The notes beneath the pieces are model-generated. The model did no database searches. It was not told the DNA's origin and worked only from the letters and a program-made list of their open reading frames with translations. A stretch of 64,000 nt of DNA from Variovorax guangxiensis. Its GTDB lineage: Bacteria; Pseudomonadota; Gammaproteobacteria; Burkholderiales; Burkholderiaceae_C. Below are positions 19,542-30,700 of this stretch, piece after piece. The position numbers were made by a program, and so were the translations under genes. Numbering within the stretch: the first letter of the stretch is position 1; each line of letters begins with the position of its first letter. Where the stretch lies: the NCBI RefSeq assembly GCF_003952165.1, contig NZ_RXFT01000006.1:124001-188000 (forward strand). Direction: 5' to 3'.

Positions 19542-22133
19542 ATGTTGCAAGCCTACGTTGACCATGTTGCCGAACGCGCCGCGCTCGGTATCCCGCCGCT
19601 GCCCCTGAGCGCGAAGCAGACCTCTGAAGCGATCGAGCTCCTCAAGAGCGCGAATGCCAAGGACGGCGCCTTCCTGCTGGACCTGCTCACCCACCGCGTG
19701 CCTGCCGGCGTCGACGACGCCGCCAAGGTCAAGGCGAGCTACCTCGCGGCCGTGGCCCACGGCACCGAGAAGAGCGAGTTCATTTCGCGCGCCCGCGCCA
19801 CCGAACTGCTCGGCACCATGCTCGGCGGCTACAACATCAGCCCCCTGATCGACCTGCTCGACGACGCCGAAGTCGGCGCCGTGGCGGCCGAAGGCCTCAA
19901 GAAGACCCTGCTGATGTTCGACCAGTTCCACGACGTCAAGGAAAAGGCCGACAAGGGCAATGCCCACGCCAAGGGCGTGCTGCAGAGCTGGGCCGATGCC
20001 GAGTGGTTCACCAGCCGTCCCGAAGTGCCGCAGAGCCTGACCATCACGGTCTTCAAGGTTCCCGGCGAAACCAACACCGACGACCTCTCGCCCGCGCCCG
20101 ACGCCACCACACGTCCCGACATCCCGATGCACGCGCTGGCCATGCTGAAGAACAAGCGTGAAGGCACCGCGTTCCAGCCCGAGGAAGACGGCAAGCGCGG
20201 CCCGGTCAAGTTCATCGAGTCGCTCAAGGACAAGGGCCACCAGGTCGCCTACGTCGGCGACGTGGTCGGCACCGGCTCCAGCCGCAAGTCGGCCACCAAC
20301 TCGGTGCTGTGGTTCACGGGCGAAGACATCCCCTTCATTCCCAACAAGCGCTTCGGCGGCGTGTGCCTGGGCACGAAGATCGCCCCGATCTTCTACAACA
20401 CCATGGAAGACGCCGGCGCGCTGCCCATCGAGCTCGACGTGAGCCAGATGGACACCGGCGACGTCGTCGAGCTGCGCCCCTACGAAGGCAAGGCGCTGAA
20501 GGACGGCAAGGTCATCGCCGAATTCAAGGTCAAGAGCGACGTGCTGTTCGACGAAGTGCGCGCCGGCGGCCGCATTCCGCTGATCATCGGCCGCGGCCTG
20601 ACGGCCAAGGCGCGCGAGGCCCTGGGCCTGCCCGCATCGACGCTGTTCCGCCTGCCGCAAAGCCCGGTCGACACCAAGAAGGGCTTCTCGCTGGCGCAGA
20701 AGATGGTCGGCCGCGCCTGCGGCCTGCCTGAAGGCCAGGGCGTGCGCCCCGGCACGTACTGCGAACCCAAGATGACCTCGGTCGGCTCGCAGGACACCAC
20801 CGGCCCGATGACGCGCGACGAGCTGAAGGACCTGGCCTGCCTGGGCTTCTCGGCCGACCTCGTGATGCAGTCGTTCTGCCACACCGCCGCCTATCCGAAG
20901 AAGGTGGACGTGAAGATGCACCACGAGCTGCCCGACTTCATCAGCACCCGCGGCGGCGTTTCGCTGCGCCCGGGCGACGGCGTGATCCACTCGTGGCTCA
21001 ACCGCCTGCTGACGCCCGACACCGTGGGCACCGGCGGCGACAGCCACACCCGCTTCCCCATCGGCATCAGCTTCCCGGCCGGCTCGGGCCTCGTGGCCTT
21101 CGCCGCCGCCACCGGCGTGATGCCGCTGGACATGCCCGAATCGGTGCTCGTGCGCTTCAAGGGCAAGATGCAGCCCGGCGTCACGCTGCGCGACCTGGTC
21201 AACGCGATTCCGCTGTACGCCATCAAGTCCGGCCTGCTGACGGTCGAGAAGAAGGGCAAGAAGAACATCTTCTCGGGCCGCATCCTCGAGATCGAGGGCC
21301 TGCCCGACCTGAAGGTGGAACAGGCCTTCGAGCTGAGCGACGCTTCGGCCGAACGCTCGGCTGCCGGCTGCACGGTGCACCTGAACAAGGAACCGATCAT
21401 CGAGTACATCAACAGCAACATCACGCTGATGAAGTGGATGATCGCCGAGGGCTATGCCGACGCCCGCACGCTGCAGCGCCGCATCGCCGCGCAGGAAGCC
21501 TGGCTGAAGGACCCGCAGCTGCTCAAGGGCGACGACGATGCCGAATATGCGGCCGTCATCGAGATCGACCTGGCCGACATCCACGAGCCGATCGTGGCCT
21601 GCCCGAACGACCCCGACGATGTGAAGACGCTGTCGGACGTGGCCGGCGCGAAGATCGACGAGGTGTTCATCGGCTCGTGCATGACCAACATCGGCCACTT
21701 CCGCGCAGCGTCGAAGCTGCTGGAAGGCAAGCGCGACATCCCGGTCAAGCTGTGGATCGCGCCGCCGACCAAGATGGACGCCCAGCAGCTCACCGAGGAG
21801 GGCCACTACGGCGTGTTCGGTAATGCCGGCGCCCGCACCGAAATGCCCGGCTGCTCGCTGTGCATGGGCAACCAGGCACAGGTGCGCGAAGGCGCCACCG
21901 TCATGTCGACCAGCACCCGCAACTTCCCGAACCGCCTGGGCAAGAACACCAACGTGTACCTGGGCTCGGCGGAACTGGCCTCCATCTGCTCGAAGCTCGG
22001 CCGCATCCCGACGCGCGAGGAGTACATGGCCGATATCGGCGTGATCAACAGCAACGGCGACAAGATCTACCAGTACCTGAACTTCGACAAGATCGAGGAC
22101 TACAAGGGCGTGGCGGATACGGTTGCGGCCTGA
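19542..22133 (+). CDS. acnB: Aconitate hydratase B AcnB
   Basis: Aconitase B (863 residues), isomerising citrate to isocitrate with a [4Fe-4S] cluster. It begins [20 protein letters not shown], matching E. coli AcnB, after a GGAG ribosome-binding site; the open frame begins 11 codons earlier but that start is not favoured. The swivel domain precedes the cluster domains, as is characteristic of AcnB. Cluster ligands lie in [19 protein letters not shown] (about residue 710) and [12 protein letters not shown] (about 768). The cell also has acnA at 38807, the common pairing. A strong terminator follows. Confidence 0.97.
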   Translation: MLQAYVDHVAERAALGIPPLPLSAKQTSEAIELLKSANAKDGAFLLDLLTHRVPAGVDDAAKVKASYLAAVAHGTEKSEFISRARATELLGTMLGGYNISPLIDLLDDAEVGAVAAEGLKKTLLMFDQFHDVKEKADKGNAHAKGVLQSWADAEWFTSRPEVPQSLTITVFKVPGETNTDDLSPAPDATTRPDIPMHALAMLKNKREGTAFQPEEDGKRGPVKFIESLKDKGHQVAYVGDVVGTGSSRKSATNSVLWFTGEDIPFIPNKRFGGVCLGTKIAPIFYNTMEDAGALPIELDVSQMDTGDVVELRPYEGKALKDGKVIAEFKVKSDVLFDEVRAGGRIPLIIGRGLTAKAREALGLPASTLFRLPQSPVDTKKGFSLAQKMVGRACGLPEGQGVRPGTYCEPKMTSVGSQDTTGPMTRDELKDLACLGFSADLVMQSFCHTAAYPKKVDVKMHHELPDFISTRGGVSLRPGDGVIHSWLNRLLTPDTVGTGGDSHTRFPIGISFPAGSGLVAFAAATGVMPLDMPESVLVRFKGKMQPGVTLRDLVNAIPLYAIKSGLLTVEKKGKKNIFSGRILEIEGLPDLKVEQAFELSDASAERSAAGCTVHLNKEPIIEYINSNITLMKWMIAEGYADARTLQRRIAAQEAWLKDPQLLKGDDDAEYAAVIEIDLADIHEPIVACPNDPDDVKTLSDVAGAKIDEVFIGSCMTNIGHFRAASKLLEGKRDIPVKLWIAPPTKMDAQQLTEEGHYGVFGNAGARTEMPGCSLCMGNQAQVREGATVMSTSTRNFPNRLGKNTNVYLGSAELASICSKLGRIPTREEYMADIGVINSNGDKIYQYLNFDKIEDYKGVADTVAA

Positions 22134-22175
22134 TCGGGCTCTCCCGGGGTGATCTGCGGATCGCCCGATGAAACG

Positions 22176-22212
22176 AGCCCCGCAAGCCTCGCTTCTGCGG
22201 GGCTTTTTCTTT
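22176..22212 (+). terminator. Rho-independent terminator of acnB
   Basis: AGCCCCGCA, an 11-nt loop, then TGCGGGGCT form a 9-bp GC-rich stem followed by TTTTCTTTTT. It ends the mdh-to-acnB direction and abuts the convergent gene at 22214. Confidence 0.95.
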
Positions 22213-22213
22213 T

Positions 22214-23074
22214 TCAGGGCGAAGGCTGGTTGGGCTGCAGGTACTCCTGCCCCGTGAGCACCATCGCCGCGCCGGCCGGGCCGCCGACCGCATGGGGCAG
22301 GGCGTTCAGCAGCGAGTTCGCGAAGTCGCCGCGGTACAGCTTGGCGCCCTGGTGGGAGAGGTTGGAGTTGGCGTCGATATAGATCGACTCGCCCAGCCCC
22401 GTCCAGAGGCGGCAGAAGCCGTAGTCCTCCGACAGGTAGCGCCGCGTCTGCGGATCGACCATGACGTCGAAGAAGCGGTAGTGCAGGCCCAGGTCGGCCT
22501 CGCCGATGCTGTCGGGCACGTAGCGCAGCTCGGGGTAGCTCGCCATCAGCCGCTCGAACACCCGGCGCCTGATCACCATGAAGCCGGTCGGCGCCTCGGT
22601 CATCTTCATGAAGCCGTCGGGCTGCACCTCCAGTTCGACCCGCGAGGTCGTCGCGGATGCCTGGGCGTTGACCGTGTAGCGGGTGAAGGTGGACTCGAAC
22701 TGCTGCTGCGTCGTGCCAGCGGCCACGCCGCCTTCGGGCCAGTTCTCCCGCTTCAGCGGGTAGACCCCCGCCGCGACGTCGTAGCCCGACAGCAGCAGGC
22801 GGAAGGCCGCCTGCGCCGAGAAGCCGATGTCGGCGTCGACCCAGAAAAGGTGCGTCCACTGCGGATTGGCCAGGAACTGGGCTACGCAGTTGTTCCGCGC
22901 GCGCGTCACCAGGCTCTCGCCCTGGTGCGTGAACACCTGCAGCCGCATGCCGGCACGCTCGGCCTGCACGGCGAAGTTCAGCATCGAGTTGACGTAGTTC
23001 AGGAAGACCTTGCCGTCGTGGCTTGGCGTCACGATCACTGGGAAGAACTGCCGGAGTTCGGATGGGTCGAGCAT
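22214..23074 (-). CDS. Putative GT-A-type glycosyltransferase
   Basis: A 286-residue cytoplasmic protein with features of a GT-A fold glycosyltransferase: an N-terminal strand FPVIVTPSHDG, GESLVTRARNNCVAQFLAN (about 53-71), then a DxD-like metal motif HLFWVDADIGFSAQAAFRLL at about residues 78-97, and later EADLGLHYRFFD and YLSEDYGFCRLW (about 215). No signal peptide or membrane helix is visible. It is 42 bp downstream of a DUF2827 gene on the same strand and is thus part of the locus flanking the trimeric adhesin. Donor and acceptor are unknown. The family call rests on motif pattern alone. Confidence 0.65.
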   Translation of the reverse strand: MLDPSELRQFFPVIVTPSHDGKVFLNYVNSMLNFAVQAERAGMRLQVFTHQGESLVTRARNNCVAQFLANPQWTHLFWVDADIGFSAQAAFRLLLSGYDVAAGVYPLKRENWPEGGVAAGTTQQQFESTFTRYTVNAQASATTSRVELEVQPDGFMKMTEAPTGFMVIRRRVFERLMASYPELRYVPDSIGEADLGLHYRFFDVMVDPQTRRYLSEDYGFCRLWTGLGESIYIDANSNLSHQGAKLYRGDFANSLLNALPHAVGGPAGAAMVLTGQEYLQPNQPSP

Positions 23075-23116
23075 GTCGGTTCCGTTCGCTTGTCGTTGGC
23101 CGGGTGACTGCCGGGC

Positions 23117-24253
23117 TTATCGGGCCGCGCGCCGCATCAGGCCGAGCAGCAGGGTGTCGTAGACCTCGGTGGCCGCGGCGTTGCCGGGAAGGTAGCGGCC
23201 GATCAGGCTGCGCTGGCGCTCGCGGTACGCGCCGGCCTGCGCGTCGTGCGTGTCGATGGCCTCGACCACGCGGGTGCTGGCGCCGGACACGTCGTTGCCC
23301 TGGTAGTAGTAGCCCAGGTCCGCGCACAGGTGGGCGTTGTGCACCAGCGGGTAGCCCTGCCAGCAGGTCTCCAGGTAGAAGTAGTTCAGCGGGTTCTCCC
23401 ACTGGTGCGAGACCACGATGTCGGTGTTCTGCGCGAGGAACACGGGCGTTTCGTGCCGGCCCAGGAAGACCGCCTTGTGCTGGCGCACCAGGTCGAGCTG
23501 GTTCATCAGCGTGATGAACTCCATGTTCTCCTTCGCCAGCCGCTCGGCGTTGGTGACCTGCAGCAGCGCGATGGCCTCGGGCCGCGCCCGGTAGGCCAGC
23601 TCGGCGATCAGCACCGGGTAGAGGCAGAACTTCACAACGTTGATGTTCGGCTCCATCACGCTCAACCGGCGCGGGCCGGCCTTCGGCTGGTAGACGCCGG
23701 CATCGGGCAGGCCGCGCGTGCGCTCGTCCAGGAACACCGGACTCCACACGAAGGGCACCGGGCGCGCATCGGCCCGGCGCAGCACCTCGAAGTACGGCTG
23801 GCTGATGTTGGCCACCTGCGGAACCATCCAGATGTCGTCGTAGCGCTGGTTGACGAACAGGGTCTGTCCCCAGAGCGGCTTGCTGAACAGCATTGCCTCC
23901 ATGGCGTGCACGTACTCGAAGCCGCAGCAGTACGACACCAGTCGCGCGCCGCGCTGCTTGAGGTAGTCGGTCTGCGCCGCGTCGATCTGGCCTCCGAGCT
24001 CGATCAGCACGTCCACGCTGTCCTTGGCCGCCTCGAAGGTCACGGTGGGCCAGCGTGCCTGGTCCCAGGGCAGGGCCTGGGTGATCGGGACGGCCGTGGT
24101 GTTAACGAGCACCACCGAGGCCACGGTCGGGCAGTGCTTCAGCGCCTCCGCCAGGAACACGGCGTTCTGCTTGATCCCGTTGTTCCACAGCGTTTCGGCC
24201 TCGTGATGGAGGCCGATGGTGATTCCGATGCGCAGCCTTGGGGCGAGAGACAT
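23117..24253 (-). CDS. DUF2827-family protein, copy 1 (candidate glycosyltransferase)
   Basis: A 378-residue protein that I assign to DUF2827, a family of unknown function found mainly in Burkholderiales. It shares three blocks with the proteins at 32047 and 33195: an N-terminal GITIGLHHEAETLWNNGIKQ with QNAVFL (W-N/E-NG-x-x-QN), a central MEPNINVVKFCLYPVL near residue 220, and a C-terminal SHQWENPLNYFYLE with GYPLVHN and DLGYYY near residues 295-330. The layout of two Rossmann-like halves with a C-terminal nucleotide-sugar-type loop suggests a GT-B fold, which is inference. It is divergent from the trimeric adhesin across a 490-bp region and is the most diverged of the three copies. Confidence 0.8.
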   Translation of the reverse strand: MSLAPRLRIGITIGLHHEAETLWNNGIKQNAVFLAEALKHCPTVASVVLVNTTAVPITQALPWDQARWPTVTFEAAKDSVDVLIELGGQIDAAQTDYLKQRGARLVSYCCGFEYVHAMEAMLFSKPLWGQTLFVNQRYDDIWMVPQVANISQPYFEVLRRADARPVPFVWSPVFLDERTRGLPDAGVYQPKAGPRRLSVMEPNINVVKFCLYPVLIAELAYRARPEAIALLQVTNAERLAKENMEFITLMNQLDLVRQHKAVFLGRHETPVFLAQNTDIVVSHQWENPLNYFYLETCWQGYPLVHNAHLCADLGYYYQGNDVSGASTRVVEAIDTHDAQAGAYRERQRSLIGRYLPGNAAATEVYDTLLLGLMRRAAR

Positions 24254-24743
24254 TTGAATTGTTTCTTAAATGTTAATTGCCGGAGGTGGGCTCATTTGCG
24301 TGAAAAAAGTCACGAGGCTTGCTATTGGGCCGTGATCAATTTCACGATTTTAATTTCACGGCAGACCTTTGCATTCAAAGAAATCGAAAAGCGAACCACT
24401 GTGCGGCATCGCGGTGAACGCCTGGAAAAGGCCGTCAGATGGGAGGTGTTCGATGCAAATGAATGGAGTTGGAGGCCTGCATGACTTCAATTGGAACCCT
24501 GTTTCAACGTTCGACGATCGCTTCTGGCATGCAAGGCAGGACGCTTTTTTAAATTTTTGTGAACTAAATCATCAGAGTCGATTTTGAAGAATGCTGCGGT
24601 GCATCGGAAATGTAAACAACTCCGTACATTCCACCATTCTTGTAATTGAGGTGCCGTATTGGGCGCCTCCGCGATGGAGCCTGAGGCAGGAAGCATCGCA
24701 TTTCCGCTATCCGAATCCGTCCACACCGCGAGCCGAAAGTCAC
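24254..24743. promoter_or_regulatory. Divergent regulatory region of the adhesin locus
   Basis: This 490-bp stretch without a convincing gene is visibly AT-richer than the surroundings. Near the copy 1 start it holds four TCACG/CGTGA elements within about 50 bp (24310-24314, 24331-24335, 24342-24346, 24356-24360), two of them inside the 9-bp direct repeat AATTTCACG (24338-24346 and 24352-24360). A hairpin GAGGTGCC/GGCGCCTC with a 6-nt loop (24648-24669) lies in the probable adhesin leader. Short open frames here, such as one at 24369-24587, show no protein-like features. Confidence 0.5.
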
Positions 24744-27700
24744 ATGAACAAGTCTTACAGAAGCATATGGAATGAATCCCTTGGTGCCTGGGTGGCGGCA
24801 TCGGAGATCACCTCGGCGCGCGGCAAGCGAAGCGGTTCCAGCGTGACCGCCACGGTCGCGGCAATCGGTCTGGCGATCGCCTCCATGGCCTTTGGCCCGC
24901 ATGCGGGGGCCTCGGTGCTCGGACCGTCGGGCACCTGCGTGACCGGCGGCGGCACCGGTCCTGATGGCACGACCGCGTACGGGGCCACGGTGGCGCCCGT
25001 CGATGGCTCGGGCGTGTGGTCGGCGGTCGCCGGCTGCTCCTCGAACGGGGGCAACTTCCTGGGCGTCACCACGATCGGCTCGTTCACCACCGCCCAGGGC
25101 GCGGGCGCCACGGCCATCGGCATGGCGGCGGTGGCGAACAAGCTCGCCACCGCGCTGGGCCACCAGGCCCAGGCCACCGGCATCACGAGCCTGGCCGCCG
25201 GCTTCAATGCACGCAGCGCCGGCGACAACAGCACCGCCCTCGGTTCCGCCGCCAATGCGATCGGCACCAGCAGCGTGGCCGTCGGCAACGCTGCCAGTGC
25301 GCAGGGCGTCAACGGCATCGCCATTGGACTGAACGCCAATGCCGCCAGTGTCGGTTCCAGCAACCTGGCGATCGGCTGGGGCGCCAATGCGAGCGGCACC
25401 GCGGCCGCCCTGGGCGACTCGACCGCGATCGGCACGGGCGCCAAGGCCACGGGGCAGGATTCGACCGCCGTCGGCGGACAGACCTCGGCCACCGCCACGA
25501 ACACGCTGGCCATCGGCAACAACGGCACCAGCGCCACCGCGCAGGGCGCGACCGCGTTCGGCGTGGGCGCCAAGGCCTCCGGCCAGAACTCGCTCGCAGC
25601 CGGCAACGGAACCACGGCATCGAGCACCGGTTCCATCGCCATCGGCAGCAATGCCAGCGGCGTCGCCAATTCCGCGGCGACCGACGGCATCGCCATCGGT
25701 GGCCAGTCCAACGTGGCGGCGGCTGCGACTTCGGGTATCGCGGTCGGCCGCGGCGCCGTGGTGAACAGCGCTTCCGGCATCGCGCAGGGCGATGGCGCCA
25801 ACGTTGCCGCGAGCTCCAATGGCGGTGTCGCCGTCGGCGCCAGTTCCAAGGTTTCCGGAACGAACACCGTTGCGATCGCCAGCGGTGCCAACGCCAGCGG
25901 CGCCAGCGCGACGGCCATCGGCAACAACGCCAACGCAGCTGCCGCGAGCGCGGTCGCGGTCGGCTCCAGCGCGGCGGGCTTGGGCAACAGCTCCGTCGCG
26001 GTCGGCAACACCGCCCTGGCCAGGGCCGACGGCTCCATCGCCATCGGCAAGAACGCCGCCATCGGCTCCAACACCGACGTCAACTCGGTGGCCATCGGCA
26101 CCAACGCCAACAGCTGGGGCGGCAGCATCGCGCTGGGCACCGGCGCATCCGCCGACCAGTTCGGCGTCTCGGCCCAGAACGCGGGCATCGCCATCGGCGG
26201 CAACGCCGCGACGGACGACCGCTCGACCCGCAGCATCGCGATCGGCAACGGCGCATCGGTCAAGCCGCCGAACACGACCTCGGTGGTCGATGCGACGCTC
26301 GCCCTCGGCGTCAACGCACTCGGCTCAGGCTCGAACGCAGTGGCCATCGGCACGGCCACCGCAGCCAGCGGCGCGGGCTCGACCGCCATCGGCGGCAACG
26401 CCACCGGCGGCGCAGCCGCGGCGGCCGCCGACTCCATCGCCATCGGCGGCCAGTCTTCGGTCGTTTCGACCGCCACTTCGGGCATCGCCCTCGGCCGCGG
26501 CGCCGTGGTGAACGGCGCCTTCGGCATCGCTCAGGGCGATGGCGTGACCAGCGGCGCCACGGGCCAGAACGTGGCGATCGGCTCCAGCGGCACCACCGCC
26601 AACAGCGGCTCGGCCACGGGGGGCGCAGTCGCCATCGGGCGCGGCCAGAAGGCCACGGGCAATGGCGCCGTGGCCATCGGCGATCCCAACACCGCCAACG
26701 GCACCGGCGCCGTGGTGTTGGGTGCCGACAGCACCGCCGCAGGCGACGCCGCCGGCACGACCGCCGCGAACGGCGCGGTCGCCATCGGCAACGCCAACAA
26801 CGCGATCGGCCAGGGCGCCGTCGCAATGGGCAACAACACCAACGCGATCGGCGCAGGCACGGTCGCCCTCGGCGACAGCTCGCGCGCAACGGCCCTGGGC
26901 GCCGTCGCGCTCGGCAGCAGCGCAAGCGCCGTCCAGGACTCGACGGCCATCGGCCGGAATGCCAACGCTTCCGCCGTGGCATCCGTCGCGATCGGCGTGA
27001 ACGGCTTCGCGGCGCAACAGTCCGTCGCGCTCGGCAACAACACCACCGCAACCGGCCAGTCGGCCGTGGCGCTGGGCGATACGGCCAACGCATCGGCCCA
27101 GCAAGCCCTGGCGATCGGTGCCGGTGCGCTCGCGTCGAACACGCGCACGGTGGCCATCGGCACGCTGGCCAATGCGGCTGGCGCCAATGCCGTGGCCATC
27201 GGCTACAAGGCCATCGCGCAGTACGCCAACGCCGTGGCCATCGGCAACGGCAGCGTGACGGGCGCGGCCGCCCCGACCGGCGCCGCCTACATGACCGGGC
27301 AGACGGCCAACGGCGGCGAAGTCTCGTTCGGCGGCGGCACGGCCGCGACCAACCGCCGCATCACCAACCTGGCCGACGGCGCCGCGCCCACCGACGCCGT
27401 GACCGTCGCGCAGCTGAGCACCACCGCATCGAGCCTTTCCACCGGCCTGAGCACCACCAACAGCAGCCTGGCCAGCCTCTCGACCTCGACCTCGACCGGC
27501 CTGAGCACCACGAACAGCTCCGTTGCAAGCCTGTCGACCTCGACCTCCACGGGCATCGTCAGCCTCTCGACCGGCCTGAGCACGACCAACAGCACCGTCA
27601 GCAGCCTGTCGACCTCGACTTCCACGGGGCTCAGCACCGCGACCAGCCGGATCAACAGCCTGTCGACCTCCACCTCGACGGGGCTGAGCACCGCCACCAG

Positions 27701-30700
27701 CAGCATCGGCAGCCTGTCCACCTCGACTTCCACCGGCATCAGCAGCCTGTCGACCGGTCTCAGCACGACCAACAGCGCCGTCAGCAGCCTGTCGACCGGC
27801 CTGAGTAACTCGGCGAGCAGCATCGGCAGCCTCTCGACGGCCCTGAGCAGCACCAACAGCTCGGTTGCGAGCCTGTCGACCTCGACTTCCACGGGCCTGA
27901 GCACTGCGACAAGCAGCATCGGCAGCCTGTCCACGTCGGCTTCGACTGGCATCAGCAGCCTGTCGACTTCGACTTCGACGGGCCTGAGCACCACCAACAG
28001 CTCGGTCGCCAGCTTGTCGACCTCGACGTCGACCGGCCTGAGCACCACGAACAGCTCCATTACGAGCCTCTCGACCTCGACTTCCACCGGTCTGAGCACG
28101 GCCACTAGCAGCATCAGCAGCCTGTCGACCTCGACGTCGACCGGCCTGAGCACCACGAACAGCTCCGTTACGAGCCTCTCGACCTCGACCTCCACCGGTC
28201 TGAGCACCACGAACAGCTCCATTACGAGCCTCTCGACCTCGACCTCCACCGGTCTGAGCACTGTGACGAGCAGCATCGGCAGCCTGTCCACGTCGGCTTC
28301 GACTGGCATCAGCAGCCTGTCGACTTCGACTTCGACGGGCCTGAGCACCACCAACAGCTCGGTCGCCAGCCTGTCCACCTCAGCGTCGACCGGAATCAGC
28401 AGCCTGTCGACCTCGACCTCTACGGGCCTGAGCACGGCGACGAGCAGCATCGGCAGCCTGTCCACATCGGCGTCGACCAGCATCAGCAGCCTGTCGACCT
28501 CGACCTCGACCGGCCTCAGCACGGCGACGAGCAGCATCAACAGCCTGTCCACCTCGGCGTCGACCGGCATCAGCAGCCTGTCGACTTCCACGTCGACTGG
28601 CCTGAGCACCACGAACAGCTCCATCGCAAGCCTGTCGACCTCGACCTCCACGGGCCTGAGCACCGCCACCAGCGGCATCGGCAGCCTGTCGACCGGCCTG
28701 AGCACGACCAACAGCAACCTGAGCACCCTGAGTTCTTCGGTCAGCTCGATCTACAACACCGGCACGAAGTACTTCCACGCCAACAGCACTGGCGCGGACA
28801 GCCAGGCCATCGGCGCGAACAGCGTGGCCATCGGCCAGAACGCCATCGCCAACGGCGACAACAGCGTGGCGCTGGGCGCGAACTCCACGGCCAGCCGCAG
28901 CGCCGCGGCGATGACGAACTACGACGCCTTCGGCCTGACCAGCAAGCAGAACGCGTCGGGCGAACTGAACGTCGGCAACCGCGTGATCACCGGCGTGGCC
29001 CCGGGCAGCGCGGACACGGATGCCGTCAACGTCTCCCAGGTGAAGACCGTCACGGCTTCGCTCTCGAGCGGCCTGAGCACGGCGACGAGCAGCATCGACA
29101 GCCTGTCGACCTCCACCTCGACCGGCCTGAGCACCACGAACAGCTCTGTTGCAAGTCTGTCGACTTCGACTTCGACCGGCCTGAGCACTGCAACCAGCAG
29201 CATCAACAGCCTGTCCACGTCGACTTCCACCGGCATCAGCAGCTTGTCGACTTCCACTTCGACCGGTCTGAGCACCGCAACCAGCAGCATCAACAGCCTG
29301 TCCACGTCGACTTCGACCGGCATCAGCAGCCTGTCGACCTCCACGTCGACCGGCCTGAGCACTGCGACCAGCAGTATCGACAGCCTCTCGACTTCGACCT
29401 CGACCGGCTTGAGCACTGCAACCAGCGGCATCAGCAGCCTGTCGACCGGCCTGAGCACGACCAACAGCACTGTCGGCAGCCTCTCGACGTCCACGTCGAC
29501 GGGGCTGAGCACCGCCACAAGCAGCATCGATAGCCTCTCGACTTCCACGTCGACTGGCCTGAGCACTGCGACGAGCAGCATCAGCAGCCTGTCGACGTCC
29601 ACTTCTACCGGTCTGAGCACCGCGACGAGCAGCATCAGCAGCCTGTCGACCTCGACTTCAACCGGCCTGAGCACTGCCACGAGCAGCATCGACAGTCTCT
29701 CGACTTCCACGTCGACTGGCCTGAGCACGGCGACGAGCAGCATCAGCAGCCTGTCGACATCCACGTCGACCGGTCTGAGCACTGCCACCAGCAGCATCGA
29801 CAGCCTCTCGACCTCCACGTCGACCGGCCTCAGCACCGCGACGAGCAGCATCGACAGCCTGTCCACCTCGACCTCGACGGGCCTGAGCACCGCCACGAGC
29901 GGCATCAACAGCCTGTCGACCGGCCTGAGCACGACGAACAGCACCGTCAGCAGCCTCTCGACCTCGACGTCGACAGGTCTGAGCACTGCAACGAGCAGCA
30001 TCAACAGCCTGTCGACTTCGACCTCGACCGGCCTCAGCACTGCAACGAGCAGCATCGACAGCCTCTCGACTTCCACGTCGACTGGCCTGAGCACTGCCAC
30101 CAGCAGCATCAACAGCCTGTCGACCTCGACTTCGACGGGCCTGAGCACTGCGACCAGCAGCATCAGCAGCCTGTCGACCTCCACCTCGACCGGTCTGAGC
30201 ACCGCGACGAGCAGCATCGACAGTCTGTCGACCTCGACTTCGACCGGCCTGAGCACTGCGACCAGCAGCATCAACAGCCTGTCCACCTCGACCTCGACGG
30301 GTCTGAGCACTGCCACCAGCAGCATCAACAGCCTGTCGACCTCGACTTCGACCGGCCTGAGCACTGCGACCAGCAGCATCGACAGCCTGTCCACCTCGAC
30401 CTCGACCGGCCTGAGCACCGCCACGAGCAGCATCAACAGCCTGTCGACCGGCCTGAGCACGACCAACAGCACGGTCAACAGCCTGTCCACGTCGACGTCG
30501 ACCGGCCTGAGCACCGCCACCAGCAGCATCAGCAGCCTGTCGACAGGCCTGAGCACGACCAACAGCACCGTCGACAGCCTGTCCACCAGCCTGTCCTCGG
30601 CCGGCAGCGGCCTGGCGAGCCTGTCCACGTCGACGTCGACCGGCCTGAGCACCGCGACGAGCAGCATCGACAGCCTGTCGACCTCGACCTCCACGGGCCT

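Noticed and set aside
24369..24587. A 72-codon open frame in the adhesin promoter region
   Set aside because: It has no ribosome-binding site, no signal or domain, and a composition like the surrounding non-coding DNA.
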